Below are positions 1-9,314 of a stretch of DNA of 64,000 bases, piece after piece. The translations under genes were made by a program, and so were the position numbers. Source of the DNA: JAKAXS01 sp965279065 (GTDB lineage Bacteria; Pseudomonadota; Alphaproteobacteria; Rhizobiales; Hyphomicrobiaceae); assembly GCA_965279065.1 (NCBI GenBank), contig OZ257134.1, positions 1,550,001 to 1,614,000 on the forward strand, in the 5' to 3' direction. The notes beneath the pieces were generated by a model. The model was not told the DNA's origin, made no database searches, and worked only from the letters and a program-made list of their open reading frames with translations. How positions within the stretch are numbered: position 1 is the stretch's first letter; the number at the start of each line of letters is the position of its first letter.

Positions 1-961
1 CCAGTGTCGAGACGCCGGTGATGCCTTGGCCGATGCTGCAGCCCAACGCCAGCACGCCGCCGATCCCCATCAGCAGACCTCCCGCGATGTTGCGTAGCGT
101 GTCGCGCGTATCGACGAAGCTGGTCAGGCGAAACGTGCGATCGGCCAGCGATGCCAGTAGCGCGCCCAGCACCGTTCCGGCCACCGTCATCACACCGAAA
201 CCTGGTGCGCCCAGAGCCGTCGATCGCTTCAACCAATCCATCGTATCGGCCACAGGCTTGACGAACGTCAGCGACTGGGCCGGCACGGGCATATCCGCGA
301 ATTCGTCGAAGGCGAGCCCGGTCAGCGCCCAGCCGCCCGCCACGCATAGGCCGGCAATCAGTCCGGCGGCGACATGCGGCACTGAGCCGATGAACGTTCG
401 ATCGAGAACGCAGAACGCGAGCAGGGCCAGCGCCGCGAAGAAGCCGACAATCAATCCGGTTGCCGCGTCGAGCACGTAGGGCTGCGCCACGCTTGTCGCG
501 CTCATGAAGGCAACGCGCAGCGGGCCAAGGATGCCGCTCAGCGTTACCGTGACGGCGACGGCGATCACGCCGAGTGTGAGCAGGGCGCGAAGGTCGCCCG
601 ACCCGGACCGAACGAGATTTCGGCTGACGCACCCGCCTGCCAGTACCATGCCGAACCCGAACATCAACCCGCCGACGATATGACCGCCGAGTGGCATTGC
701 TCCCATGCGATAGAGCGATTGATCGAGATCAACAGTCCCGGCCGCGTGCAGTCCCTGCGCCGCGAGAACCGCCACGGCAACGGCGAGCAGCCAGGACCGA
801 AGCCGGCGGCCGTCGCCGAACAAGGTCCAATCGGAGATGGCACCCAAGGTACAGAAGCCTGTGCGCTGGGCCATGACGCCAAACAGCAGCCCGATCGCCA
901 GACCGCCGAAAGCCAGGCTGGTCGTTGCGTGCTCCACGATCAGTGCTTTGATGTCGATCAT
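1..961 (-). CDS. YeeE/YedE (TsuA-like) sulfur transport membrane protein, partial
   Basis: This is an integral membrane protein of the YeeE/YedE family, whose studied members import thiosulfate or similar sulfur compounds. About 320 codons are visible and the C-terminus lies beyond the window edge. Translation gives many hydrophobic segments and the family hallmarks: RTGFCTLGA near residue 33, GGCVSRNLVRSGSGD near residue 110 and a final GCSIGQGITG near the edge. Conserved cysteines sit in all three motifs, as expected for the substrate path. I chose the ATG at 961-959. An in-frame ATG at 1006-1004 would add 15 residues, and neither has a clear ribosome-binding site. The true substrate cannot be read from sequence. 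No sulfur-metabolism gene is next to it in the window. Confidence 0.8.
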   Translation of the reverse strand, partial: MIDIKALIVEHATTSLAFGGLAIGLLFGVMAQRTGFCTLGAISDWTLFGDGRRLRSWLLAVAVAVLAAQGLHAAGTVDLDQSLYRMGAMPLGGHIVGGLMFGFGMVLAGGCVSRNLVRSGSGDLRALLTLGVIAVAVTVTLSGILGPLRVAFMSATSVAQPYVLDAATGLIVGFFAALALLAFCVLDRTFIGSVPHVAAGLIAGLCVAGGWALTGLAFDEFADMPVPAQSLTFVKPVADTMDWLKRSTALGAPGFGVMTVAGTVLGALLASLADRTFRLTSFVDTRDTLRNIAGGLLMGIGGVLALGCSIGQGITGVSTL

Positions 962-1488
962 GCAAGTGCCTAGGCAGTGCGTCGCGCCCGTCGAGGGACA
1001 AGGCATCCCCAAAAACGCAAAGAGCAAGGCAACAGCCCTGCTCTCTGGTAAGCGACTGCACTATGACGAGATCGGACGCTTTGCGCGACTCGGTGATCTC
1101 GCAGAAGCCTTCGGCAAACGCGTCTCGTTCAAGAGACGCAATCCGTGGCTGCTTAGTTCTCCCTAGACCTGGGCGCTCGAGTCACACGCGACATGTGCTC
1201 CTGGACCCTTGCCGTTCGACGCGCGGAACATAGCTCAATGGCGTCGCTTTGTCACGGGTTTCTGCTAAGAAAAAACTTTGCTGCTCAAGGAGTTTGCAGA
1301 TTGTCGATAACGTCATGTTCCATCCCGTTCGCACGGGTGCATTTCCTACCGTCATAGCGCCTAATGTAGAGAGAGTGAGCGGTCGAGCATTGCTCTTAAC
1401 CAGTTTCCTGGCTATGAGCGCGCATTCGATTTTTTCGGCCTTCCGCCGCCGTTCGTGGCGTCGACAGGCGCAGCCGCGACGGGATTCA
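962..1488. other. 527-bp divergent intergenic region
   Basis: This stretch lies between the YeeE-type gene (minus) and proS (plus), so it should hold both promoters. The frame of proS stays open upstream to 1249, but the extra residues do not resemble ProRS and I treat them as non-coding. I see a short hairpin (CCCGT/ACGGG around 1326-1339), an AAGGAG at about 1289 with no plausible gene after it, and no RNA gene. No confident promoter was found. Confidence 0.5.
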
Positions 1489-2835
1489 ATGCTTCTCTCA
1501 CGCTATTTTCTCCCGGTCCTTCGCGAAACGCCGAAGGAAGCCGAGATCATCTCGCACCAGTTGATGCTGCGGACGGGAATGATCAAGCAGTCGGCCGCCG
1601 GCATCTACTCCTGGTTGCCGCTCGGCCTGCGCGTCCTGAAGAAGATCGAAGGCATCGTGCGCGAGGAACAGAACCGCGCCGGCGCCATTGAAGTCCTGAT
1701 GCCCACGATACAGTCGGCTGACCTCTGGCGGGAATCGAAGCGCTACGATGCCTACGGCAAGGAGATGCTGCGCATCACCGATCGCCACGAGCGCGATCTG
1801 CTATTCGGGCCGACCGCGGAAGAAGTGATCACGGCAATTTTCCGCGACAGCGTGAAGAGCTACAAGGACCTGCCCAAGAACCTCTACAACATCCAGTGGA
1901 AGTTCCGCGACGAGATCCGCCCGCGCTTCGGCGTCATGCGCGGTCGCGAATTTCTGATGAAGGACGCCTATTCCTTCGATCTGACACCCGATGCCGCGCG
2001 CGCCGCCTACCAGCGCATGTTCGTGGCATACCTGCGGACTTATGCGCGCATGGGGCTGCGTTCGATCCCGATGGCGGCCGACACCGGTCCGATCGGAGGC
2101 GATCTCAGCCACGAATTCATCATCCTGGCCGACACTGGCGAGAGCCAGGTATTTTGCGACAGGGACCTGATCGAAGGCGCCATCCCGCCAGCTGACACCG
2201 ATTTCTTCGGCGACCTGTCGCCCATCATGACGGCTTGGACCGCCAAGTATGCAGCAACGGACGAGAAGCACGACGCCGCGCGATTCGAAAAGGAAGTGCC
2301 TGAAGCGCGCCGGGTGACGGCGCGCGGCATAGAAGTCGGGCACATCTTCTATTTCGGCACCAAGTACTCCGAGCCGATGGGTGCGCGCGTCCAGGGTCCG
2401 GATGGCCAGATGGTCACGCTGCAGATGGGATCCTACGGCGTCGGCGTCTCGCGCCTTGCCGGTGCCATTATCGAGGCGTCCCACGATGCTGCAGGTGTGA
2501 TCTGGCCCGTGCCGGTGGCGCCGTTCGAGGCCGGCCTCATCAACTTGAAAGCCGGCGATGCGGCCACCGACGCGGCGTGCGGCGATGCCTATGCCAAACT
2601 TCGCACGGCCGGGATCGACGTGTTGATGGACGATACGGACGAGCGGGCAGGTGGCAAGTTCGCAACCATGGACCTGATCGGCTTACCCTATCAGCTGATC
2701 ATCGGGCCCAAGGGCGTGAAGTCGGGCGAAGCCGAACTCAAGGATCGCCGTAGCGGAAACCGCGAGACTTTGCCGATCGAGGCGGCGACGGCCAAGCTGA
2801 TCGACGCCGTGACGAGCCAGCGCGTGCTGGCCTGA
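1489..2835 (+). CDS. proS: prolyl-tRNA synthetase (alphaproteobacterial short type)
   Basis: It charges tRNA-Pro with proline in the cytoplasm. The 448-residue product begins MLLSRYFLPVLRETPKEAE, the usual start for alphaproteobacterial ProRS. Class II synthetase motifs are visible: GPTAEEVIT at about 107-115, motif 2 FRDEIRPRFGVMRGREF at about 139-155 and motif 3 GSYGVGVSRL near residue 315. The protein is about 120 residues shorter than E. coli ProRS because the INS editing insertion between motifs 2 and 3 is missing, which is typical of this group. Removal of Ala-tRNA-Pro must then depend on a separate protein, not seen here. The frame is open further upstream, but this ATG fits the family N-terminus. 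lolC follows 22 bp later. Confidence 0.96.
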   Translation: MLLSRYFLPVLRETPKEAEIISHQLMLRTGMIKQSAAGIYSWLPLGLRVLKKIEGIVREEQNRAGAIEVLMPTIQSADLWRESKRYDAYGKEMLRITDRHERDLLFGPTAEEVITAIFRDSVKSYKDLPKNLYNIQWKFRDEIRPRFGVMRGREFLMKDAYSFDLTPDAARAAYQRMFVAYLRTYARMGLRSIPMAADTGPIGGDLSHEFIILADTGESQVFCDRDLIEGAIPPADTDFFGDLSPIMTAWTAKYAATDEKHDAARFEKEVPEARRVTARGIEVGHIFYFGTKYSEPMGARVQGPDGQMVTLQMGSYGVGVSRLAGAIIEASHDAAGVIWPVPVAPFEAGLINLKAGDAATDAACGDAYAKLRTAGIDVLMDDTDERAGGKFATMDLIGLPYQLIIGPKGVKSGEAELKDRRSGNRETLPIEAATAKLIDAVTSQRVLA

Positions 2836-2857
2836 AACCGGCACCAGGGAGACGTGA

Positions 2858-4120
2858 GTGAGCAGACCCGGCGATACGAGACCTTTTGCGGCGTTCGAGT
2901 GGCGCCTAGCCTCGCGCTATCTGCGCCCCCGCCGCAGCGAAGGCTTTATCTCCGTGACGGCCGGATTCTCCATCGCCGGTATCATGATCGGCGTTGCCGC
3001 ATTGATTGCCGTGACGTCGGTGATGAACGGTTTCCGCTCGGAACTGTTCTCCAAGACGATGGGCCTCAACGGGCATGCGGTCGCCGTTCGCATTGGCGAG
3101 CCGTTCAAGGATTACGAGGACGCCGCCGCCAAGGTTGCAGCGGTTCCCGACGTGACTGCGGCCTTGCCCCTCATCGAGGGCCAGGTTCTGGTCTCCGGCG
3201 CAACCGGCGGTTTCGGTGCCTTCGTGCGCGGCGTATCGGAAAAAAGCGTCAAGTCCGTACCTCTGGTCTCCAACAACGTCATCGCCGGCACGCTCGACGG
3301 TTTCGATCATCAAACCGGGATCGCCGTTGGCATCGGCATCGCAAATTCGCTTGGCGTCAACGTCGGCGACAGCATCACGCTGGTGTCGCCGCGCGGATCC
3401 TCGACGCCGTTCGGTGTGACGCCGCGCGTGAAGTCATATCCGATTTCCACGGTGTTCGAACTGGGCCAGTCCGGCTACGACAAGTCGGTCATATTCATGC
3501 CCCTCGCCGAAGCGCAGCGCTTCTTCAATAAGAAGGATGAGGTGGATCTCCTTGAGATCTTCGTGACCAACCCCGACAAGGTTGACACCACCGCCATTCG
3601 CGCGGCGACCGGGGGAACGCTGCAGGTTTCCGATTGGCGCACGCGCGATTCCATGTACGCCAACATGCTGGTCGTGGAACGCAACGTGATGTTCATCATC
3701 CTATCGCTGATCGTCATTGTCGCCGTGTTCAACATCATCGCAGGGCTGTTGATGCTGGTGAAGGACAAGGGCCGCGACATCGCCGTGCTGCGCACCATGG
3801 GTGCCACCAGTGGCGCCATCATGCGCGTATTCCTCATCACCGGCGCCTCGATCGGTGCCGTCGGCGCCGTGCTCGGTTTCATCTTCGGCATCATCATAAG
3901 CTGGAACATCGAGAGCATCCGTCAGGGTCTATCGTGGATGTTCGGCATCAACCTTTACGACAAATCGATCTACCTATTGAGCAAGATGCGCGCCGACATC
4001 GACCCTATCGAAGTCGCCGTAATCGTCTTCACGGCCTTCGTGCTGGCGGTGCTGGCGACCATCTATCCATCCTGGCGGGCCTCGCGTCTCGATCCCGTCG
4101 AAGCGCTGCGTTACGAGTAA
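2858..4120 (+). CDS. lolC: lipoprotein-releasing ABC transporter permease LolC/LolE
   Basis: This is the inner-membrane permease of the Lol system, which extracts outer-membrane lipoproteins and passes them to LolA. The 420-residue protein has the family layout: a cytoplasmic start (FEWRLASRYLRPRR), a first membrane segment around residues 33-55 with SVTAGFSIAGIMIGVAAL, a long periplasmic domain, and three C-terminal membrane segments from about residue 270. It ends with the FtsX-like SRLDPVEALRYE. The GTG start at 2858 has an AGGGAG six bases upstream; the GTG at 2854 is in another frame. The ATPase gene follows 14 bp later, so they form an operon. Only one permease gene is present, as in alphaproteobacteria that use a single LolC/E-type subunit. 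Confidence 0.93.
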   Translation: MSRPGDTRPFAAFEWRLASRYLRPRRSEGFISVTAGFSIAGIMIGVAALIAVTSVMNGFRSELFSKTMGLNGHAVAVRIGEPFKDYEDAAAKVAAVPDVTAALPLIEGQVLVSGATGGFGAFVRGVSEKSVKSVPLVSNNVIAGTLDGFDHQTGIAVGIGIANSLGVNVGDSITLVSPRGSSTPFGVTPRVKSYPISTVFELGQSGYDKSVIFMPLAEAQRFFNKKDEVDLLEIFVTNPDKVDTTAIRAATGGTLQVSDWRTRDSMYANMLVVERNVMFIILSLIVIVAVFNIIAGLLMLVKDKGRDIAVLRTMGATSGAIMRVFLITGASIGAVGAVLGFIFGIIISWNIESIRQGLSWMFGINLYDKSIYLLSKMRADIDPIEVAVIVFTAFVLAVLATIYPSWRASRLDPVEALRYE

Positions 4121-4134
4121 GGGAAGGGCACCAC

Positions 4135-4842
4135 GTGTTGCAACAGACCCAACCCGTTTTGTCGCTGGAGGAGTTGCGCCGCACCTTCAAACAGGGCGAG
4201 CGCGAGATCACGGTACTGAATGGCGCATCCGCGCAAATTTGGCCTGGTCAGGCCGTGGCGCTTGTCGGCCCGTCAGGCGCCGGCAAGTCGACACTGCTAC
4301 ACATCGCCGGGCTGCTGGAAACGCCGACCGGCGGCCGCGTCATCATCAATGGCCGCGATTGCTCGCGCCTGGACGACGCCAACCGCACGCGCATCCGCCG
4401 TTCCGAGATGGGCTTCATCTACCAGTTCCATCAACTCCTGCCCGAGTTCTCGGCCATCGAGAACGTGGAGATGCCGCAGATCATCCAGGGCAAGCGCAAG
4501 CGCGAAGCCAAACAGCGCGCCCGCGAACTGCTGACGTCGCTCGGCCTTGCGGAACGGCTCGACCACCGTCCCGCCCAGCTGTCGGGCGGCGAGCAACAGC
4601 GCACGGCCATTTGCCGCGCTTTGGCGATCCGTCCCAAGTTGATCCTGGCCGACGAGCCGACGGGCAATCTCGACCCACACACGTCAGAGCGCGTCTTCAA
4701 CGAGTTGATCCATCTGATCCACAGTCAGGGCGTGGCCGCCCTGATCGCTACGCACAATCTTGCGCTGGCCGCCCGCATGGACCGTGTTCTCCGCCTGGAG
4801 GACGGGTTGCTGAAAGAAGGCATGCCGGCGACCGTGATCTGA
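4135..4842 (+). CDS. lolD: lipoprotein-releasing ABC transporter ATPase LolD
   Basis: This is the ATP-binding subunit that powers the LolC permease encoded just upstream. The 235-residue product has all ABC motifs: Walker A GPSGAGKST near residue 45, the signature LSGGEQQR near 145, Walker B LILADEPTGNLD near 165 and the switch histidine in ATHN. The length matches LolD. The GTG at 4135 is preceded by GGGAAGGG; a TTG follows it immediately and could also serve. The frame is open far upstream through lolC, but that part is a shadow. A gap of 128 bp separates it from dnaE. Confidence 0.94.
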   Translation: MLQQTQPVLSLEELRRTFKQGEREITVLNGASAQIWPGQAVALVGPSGAGKSTLLHIAGLLETPTGGRVIINGRDCSRLDDANRTRIRRSEMGFIYQFHQLLPEFSAIENVEMPQIIQGKRKREAKQRARELLTSLGLAERLDHRPAQLSGGEQQRTAICRALAIRPKLILADEPTGNLDPHTSERVFNELIHLIHSQGVAALIATHNLALAARMDRVLRLEDGLLKEGMPATVI

Positions 4843-4970
4843 GTTTGCCCCTCGTTCTTGTGGCCGAACGGGCATCCGCGGCTTGAAATCGGCCGATTTG
4901 CGACGATTTCAACAATCCGTCACAGAGGGGGCCGCTTGACCCCGCCCCGGCCGGCGGTCCTGATGGGCTC

Positions 4971-7900
4971 ATGAACGCACCGATTCAGAATCCCGGCTCC
5001 GGCACGCCTTTAAAACGCGCCATCGGCCCGCGATTCGTTCACCTCAAGGTGCACTCGGCCTACTCGCTGCTCGAAGGCGCGTTGCCGATCGGCAAGCTGG
5101 CGAAACTCGCGGCCGGCTACGATATGCCCGCCCTGGCTCTGACCGATACCAACAACCTGTTCGGCGCGCTGGAGTTTTCCGACAAGCTGGCGGCAGCGGG
5201 AATACAGCCCATCATCGGCGTTTCGCTCGCCGTCGACTTCGCGGAGAAAAAGCCGGATCGCTTCGCCGCCGCAGCCGGCGCGCTGAAGGCGCCGCCGGCA
5301 CAGCGCGATGGCCTGGTGGCCTTCTACGCCATGAGTGACGCCGGCTACGCCAACCTGATGAAGCTCGTGTCGCTGGCCCATCTCGGTGTCGGCGACGCCG
5401 AGGCGCCGCACGTCACGATCGATCAGCTGACCCGTCACGCTGCCGGCCTGGTCACTTTGACCGGCGGCCCCCAGGGTCCGATCGACGGTGCCATTCGCGA
5501 CGGACAGACCGCCGTGGCCCAATCTCGACTCGCTGTGCTCCAGTCCGTGTTCGGCGACCGTCTCTATGTCGAGCTGCAGCGCCATGGGATGCCCGCGGAG
5601 GCAGCGGTCGAGCCGCAGTTGATTTCGCTCGCCTACGACAACGCTCTCCCCTTGGTTGCCACCAACGAGGCCTATTTCGGCTCCCCGAGCGACTACGAGG
5701 CGCATGACGCCCTGATCTGTATCGCCGAGGGCAGTTACGTCTCGGAAGACAACCGCCGCCGCCTTTCGCCCGAGCACTACTTCAAGTCGGCCGACGAAAT
5801 GACCGCGTTGTTCTCCGATCTGCCGGAGGCACTTGCGAATACCGTCGAAGTCGCCAAGCGCTGCGCCTTCCGGCCCATGGGCCGCAAACCGATCCTGCCG
5901 CGCTTCGTCGCAACCACCGCGGGCGTTTCGGACGCCGATCAGCTCGCCGCCGAAGCCGCCGAACTCAAGAGGCAGGCGGAGGAGGGCCTCGTCGCACGCC
6001 TCGCCGTAACGCCTCTCGCAGACGGCTTTACGCGCGAAGACTACGAGAAGCGCCTCGCCTTCGAAGTCGATGTCATCACCAAGATGAAGTTTCCCGGCTA
6101 CTTCCTGATCGTTGCCGACTTCATAAAATGGTCGAAGACGCACGGCGTACCGGTCGGCCCCGGTCGTGGCTCGGGCGCCGGTTCTGTCGTTGCCTGGTCA
6201 CTGACGATTACCGATCTCGATCCGCTGCGCTTCGGCCTGCTCTTCGAACGCTTTCTCAATCCGGAACGCGTGTCGATGCCGGACTTCGATATCGATTTCT
6301 GCCAGGAGAAGCGCGACCAGGTCATCCGTTACGTGCAGGAGAAGTACGGCAAGGATCGCGTCGCCCAGATCATCACGCACGGAAAGCTGCAGGCGCGCGC
6401 CGTGCTGCGTGACGTCGGCCGCGTCCTCCAGATGCCGTATGGCCAGGTCGACAAGCTCTGCAAATTGGTGCCGAACAATCCGGCCAATCCCGTCACGCTG
6501 CCTGAGGCGATTGCCGGCGAGCCCAAACTGCAGGAAGCGCGCGACAGCGAGCCGATCGTGGCGCGCCTGCTCGAGATCGCCCAGAAGTTGGAAGGGCTCT
6601 ACCGCCACGCCTCGACGCATGCCGCGGGTATGGTCATCGGCGACCGCCCGCTCGACGAACTGGTGCCGCTGTACCGCGACCCCAAGACCAACACACCCGT
6701 CACCCAGTTCAATTGGAAGATGGTCGAGGCCGCGGGCCTGGTGAAGTTCGACTTCCTGGGCCTCAAGACATTGACCGTCCTGCAGAAGGCGCTGGACCTC
6801 ATCGAGCGCGGGCGCGGCCAGAAAATCGACCTTGCGACACTGCCTCTCGACGACAAGCGTTCCTATGAGCTGTTGGCCAGGGCCGATACCGTCGGTGTGT
6901 TCCAGCTGGAATCGACGGGCATGCGCGAGAGTTTGAAGCGCCTGAAGCCCGACCGTTTCGAAGACATCATCGCCATGGTGGCGCTGTACCGCCCCGGCCC
7001 GATGGACAACATCCCGACCTACATCAATCGCAAGCATGGCGAGGAGCCGGTCGACTGCCTGCATGCCCTGCTGGAGGGCATTCTGAAGGAAACCTACGGC
7101 GTCATCATCTACCAGGAACAGGTGATGCAGATCGCCCAGGTCATGGCCGGCTACTCGCTGGGCGACGCCGACCTTCTGCGCCGTGCCATGGGCAAGAAAG
7201 ACAAGGCGGAGATGGCCAAGCAGCAGGCCCGCTTCGTCGAAGGCGCCTTGAAGAACGGCGTCGGCAAGTCCGACGCGGTTTATATCTTCGAATTGGTCGA
7301 TAAGTTCGCCGGTTACGGCTTCAACAAGAGCCATGCCGCTGCCTACGCCCTCGTCAGCTATCACACGGCTTATCTCAAGGCGAACTTCCGCGAGGAGTTC
7401 CTTGCCGCATCGATGACGCTCGACATGGGCAACACCGACAAGCTCGCCATGTTCGCCGCCGAGGCCCGCAAGAGCGGCATCGTCGTCAAGCCTCCGTGCG
7501 TGAACGCGTCGGACGTGGACTTTCTCGCTGAGCCGCCCACGGCGGCCCGATCGGCCGACCCGAAAGCGCCAGAACCGCGCGGCGCCATCCGCTACTCGCT
7601 TGCGGCTCTGAAGAACATCGGTGCCTCGGCCGTCGCCACCATCGTCGCGCAGCGGGAAGCCAAAGGTCCCTACAAGTCTCTTGCCGACTTTGCAGCGCGG
7701 CTCGACCCGAAGGCGCTGAACAAGCGTGGCCTGGAAACCCTGAGCATGGCCGGCGCATTCGATGCCCTTGAGCCGAACCGCGCACTCGTCAAGGGCAACG
7801 TCGACCTGATCATGGGCGAAGCCAACCGGCGCGGCGCCGACGCAGCCATCGGCATGATGGATATGTTCGGCGGCGCCGACGTTCCCCCCCAGTTGCCATT

Positions 7901-8546
7901 GCGCGCAGCGCCGGCGTGGACGCCGATGGAAAAGCTGCAGGAGGAATTCGACGCCATTGGCTTCTTCCTGTCGGGGCATCCCCTGGACCAGTACGAGAAG
8001 GTGCTGGCCAAGCTGGGCGTGCGCCGCTTCACGGACTTCGAATTGCTGGCTGATCGCGGTGGCATCGCGACGTCGGGGCGGCTGGCTGGCATCGTCATTT
8101 CCGCCCGCGAACGTCGCTCGCAGAAGGGCAACAAGTTCGCCTTCGCCATGTTCTCTGACACGAGCGGGCAGTTCGAGGCGGTGATCTTCTCCGACACGCT
8201 GGCGCAGGCCGGAAATCTGCTGGACGCCGGGACGCCGTTGCTACTCACAGTGGAGGCGGAGCGCGATGGCGAGACGCTGAAAATGCGCGTCCAGGGCCTG
8301 GAGTCGCTCAATCGCGCGGCAGAGAGCGTCGGGCGTGGGCTACGGCTCGTACTGGACCCGCGCCAGATGAAGCTGGCCGAACTCAAGAAGATGCTCAAGC
8401 CTGGCACAAAAGGTGCAATTGAAATCTGGATGACGGTCCTAGGGCGCGAGGTGCCGATCAAGCTGCCAGGCAATTGGGACGTCTCGCCCGTTCAGGCCGG
8501 GAATATTTCGACGCTGCCTGGCGTCCTGGAGGTTCTCGAGATCTAG
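4971..8546 (+). CDS. dnaE: DNA polymerase III alpha subunit
   Basis: This is the catalytic subunit of the replicative polymerase. The 1191-residue protein starts with a PHP domain (FVHLKVHSAYSLLEGALPI, residues 23-41) and continues with the C-family polymerase core. Visible active-site segments include GPGRGSGAGSVVAW near residue 400 and PDFDIDFCQEKRDQ near 440, which carries two catalytic aspartates. The fingers (KKDKAEMAKQQ, GYGFNKSHAAAYALVSYHTAYLKA), an HhH segment (YSLAALKNIGASAV) and an OB domain (SGRLAGIVISARERRSQKG) follow. Size and content fit the housekeeping DnaE1 rather than DnaE2. The ATG at 4971 lacks a strong ribosome-binding site but fits the family start. It is probably transcribed with lolCD or from the 128-bp gap. 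Confidence 0.96.
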   Translation: MNAPIQNPGSGTPLKRAIGPRFVHLKVHSAYSLLEGALPIGKLAKLAAGYDMPALALTDTNNLFGALEFSDKLAAAGIQPIIGVSLAVDFAEKKPDRFAAAAGALKAPPAQRDGLVAFYAMSDAGYANLMKLVSLAHLGVGDAEAPHVTIDQLTRHAAGLVTLTGGPQGPIDGAIRDGQTAVAQSRLAVLQSVFGDRLYVELQRHGMPAEAAVEPQLISLAYDNALPLVATNEAYFGSPSDYEAHDALICIAEGSYVSEDNRRRLSPEHYFKSADEMTALFSDLPEALANTVEVAKRCAFRPMGRKPILPRFVATTAGVSDADQLAAEAAELKRQAEEGLVARLAVTPLADGFTREDYEKRLAFEVDVITKMKFPGYFLIVADFIKWSKTHGVPVGPGRGSGAGSVVAWSLTITDLDPLRFGLLFERFLNPERVSMPDFDIDFCQEKRDQVIRYVQEKYGKDRVAQIITHGKLQARAVLRDVGRVLQMPYGQVDKLCKLVPNNPANPVTLPEAIAGEPKLQEARDSEPIVARLLEIAQKLEGLYRHASTHAAGMVIGDRPLDELVPLYRDPKTNTPVTQFNWKMVEAAGLVKFDFLGLKTLTVLQKALDLIERGRGQKIDLATLPLDDKRSYELLARADTVGVFQLESTGMRESLKRLKPDRFEDIIAMVALYRPGPMDNIPTYINRKHGEEPVDCLHALLEGILKETYGVIIYQEQVMQIAQVMAGYSLGDADLLRRAMGKKDKAEMAKQQARFVEGALKNGVGKSDAVYIFELVDKFAGYGFNKSHAAAYALVSYHTAYLKANFREEFLAASMTLDMGNTDKLAMFAAEARKSGIVVKPPCVNASDVDFLAEPPTAARSADPKAPEPRGAIRYSLAALKNIGASAVATIVAQREAKGPYKSLADFAARLDPKALNKRGLETLSMAGAFDALEPNRALVKGNVDLIMGEANRRGADAAIGMMDMFGGADVPPQLPLRAAPAWTPMEKLQEEFDAIGFFLSGHPLDQYEKVLAKLGVRRFTDFELLADRGGIATSGRLAGIVISARERRSQKGNKFAFAMFSDTSGQFEAVIFSDTLAQAGNLLDAGTPLLLTVEAERDGETLKMRVQGLESLNRAAESVGRGLRLVLDPRQMKLAELKKMLKPGTKGAIEIWMTVLGREVPIKLPGNWDVSPVQAGNISTLPGVLEVLEI

Positions 8547-8575
8547 ATCGTTCAAAATCGTCACGGGGGTGCACG

Positions 8576-9175
8576 ATGACTTACGATATCCGTCTCTTCA
8601 CGCAATCGACGCACGCCGTGTCGGTGCTGCAGCTTCAATCGGCGCTGGACGATTGTCGCTTCGAAGTCCTCGATGGAGAGGACGCGGTCTGGACCCAACT
8701 GCTCGTCACGTCCCTCTACGGAGACGAGATCTGCATCATCGAGCGTGCCAGCCGGCGCCTGCTGTCGAAAGAGATCGAGACCCTGCGCCACGAGCTCGAC
8801 GGCTGCCGCCCGCGATCAGCAGCACTTTGGGCCGATGCCTTCATCGCCTCCTCGCGCGTGCTCTACGGCTGCCGCTACTTGTCCTTCGGCATCTCGCAAG
8901 TCTACGGCGCCGCCCCGGGTGGCGTGATGTGGGCCATCCAGTCCATCGCCGGCAGCGGCATCATCCATGCCGAAGGCCAGGGCTTCTCCAACGAGGACGG
9001 CTATCAGATCACTTGGGAGTTCTCCGATCGCGTGCAGGGGCCGCGGCAGGTGGCCGTCCTCGGTGACGGCGGTCGTTGGCAGCCCTTCGAAATGGATCTC
9101 GGCGATGCCGAGCAACGCGCCGCCTTCCGCGCCGGAGCCCGGCCTGCTGGCGCCCAATTGCTGGAATTCAACTAG
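8576..9175 (+). CDS. hypothetical protein, 199 residues
   Basis: I do not recognise this protein. The ATG at 8576 follows a CGGGGGT run and starts only 29 bp after dnaE. The product is soluble, without signal peptide or membrane segment. It has an alternating start (MTYDIRLFTQSTHAVSVLQL), a predicted helical middle (SRRLLSKEIETLRHELDG), a hydrophobic stretch GGVMWAIQSIAGSGIIHAEG near residues 118-137, and a C-terminal part with short predicted strands (YQITWEF, RQVAVLGDG, WQPFEM). Codon use looks like that of its neighbours, so it is probably native. An exported transpeptidase gene follows on the same strand, but nothing shows a functional link. Confidence 0.75.
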   Translation: MTYDIRLFTQSTHAVSVLQLQSALDDCRFEVLDGEDAVWTQLLVTSLYGDEICIIERASRRLLSKEIETLRHELDGCRPRSAALWADAFIASSRVLYGCRYLSFGISQVYGAAPGGVMWAIQSIAGSGIIHAEGQGFSNEDGYQITWEFSDRVQGPRQVAVLGDGGRWQPFEMDLGDAEQRAAFRAGARPAGAQLLEFN

Positions 9176-9314
9176 CGACGGATCGGACCGGGGCCGTCCG
9201 TTGAATTGCCTGAGATCGCAGCAAGACCTGCCCGTATTTCGGACTTGCACACTGTCCGGGACGGGAGTGAAATCTCCGCATTGAGCCTATTGAGCGCCTC
9301 GTGGAGGCCTGCCG

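Noticed and set aside
1319..1332. Possible LexA box before proS
   Set aside because: GTTC repeats are separated by six bases, not seven, so it does not match the operator.
1249..1488. N-terminal extension of proS by 80 residues
   Set aside because: The frame is open, but the added residues do not look like ProRS and the ATG at 1489 fits the family start.
6198..7979. Long minus-strand frame inside dnaE
   Set aside because: Antisense shadow; the plus-strand DnaE motifs explain the sequence.
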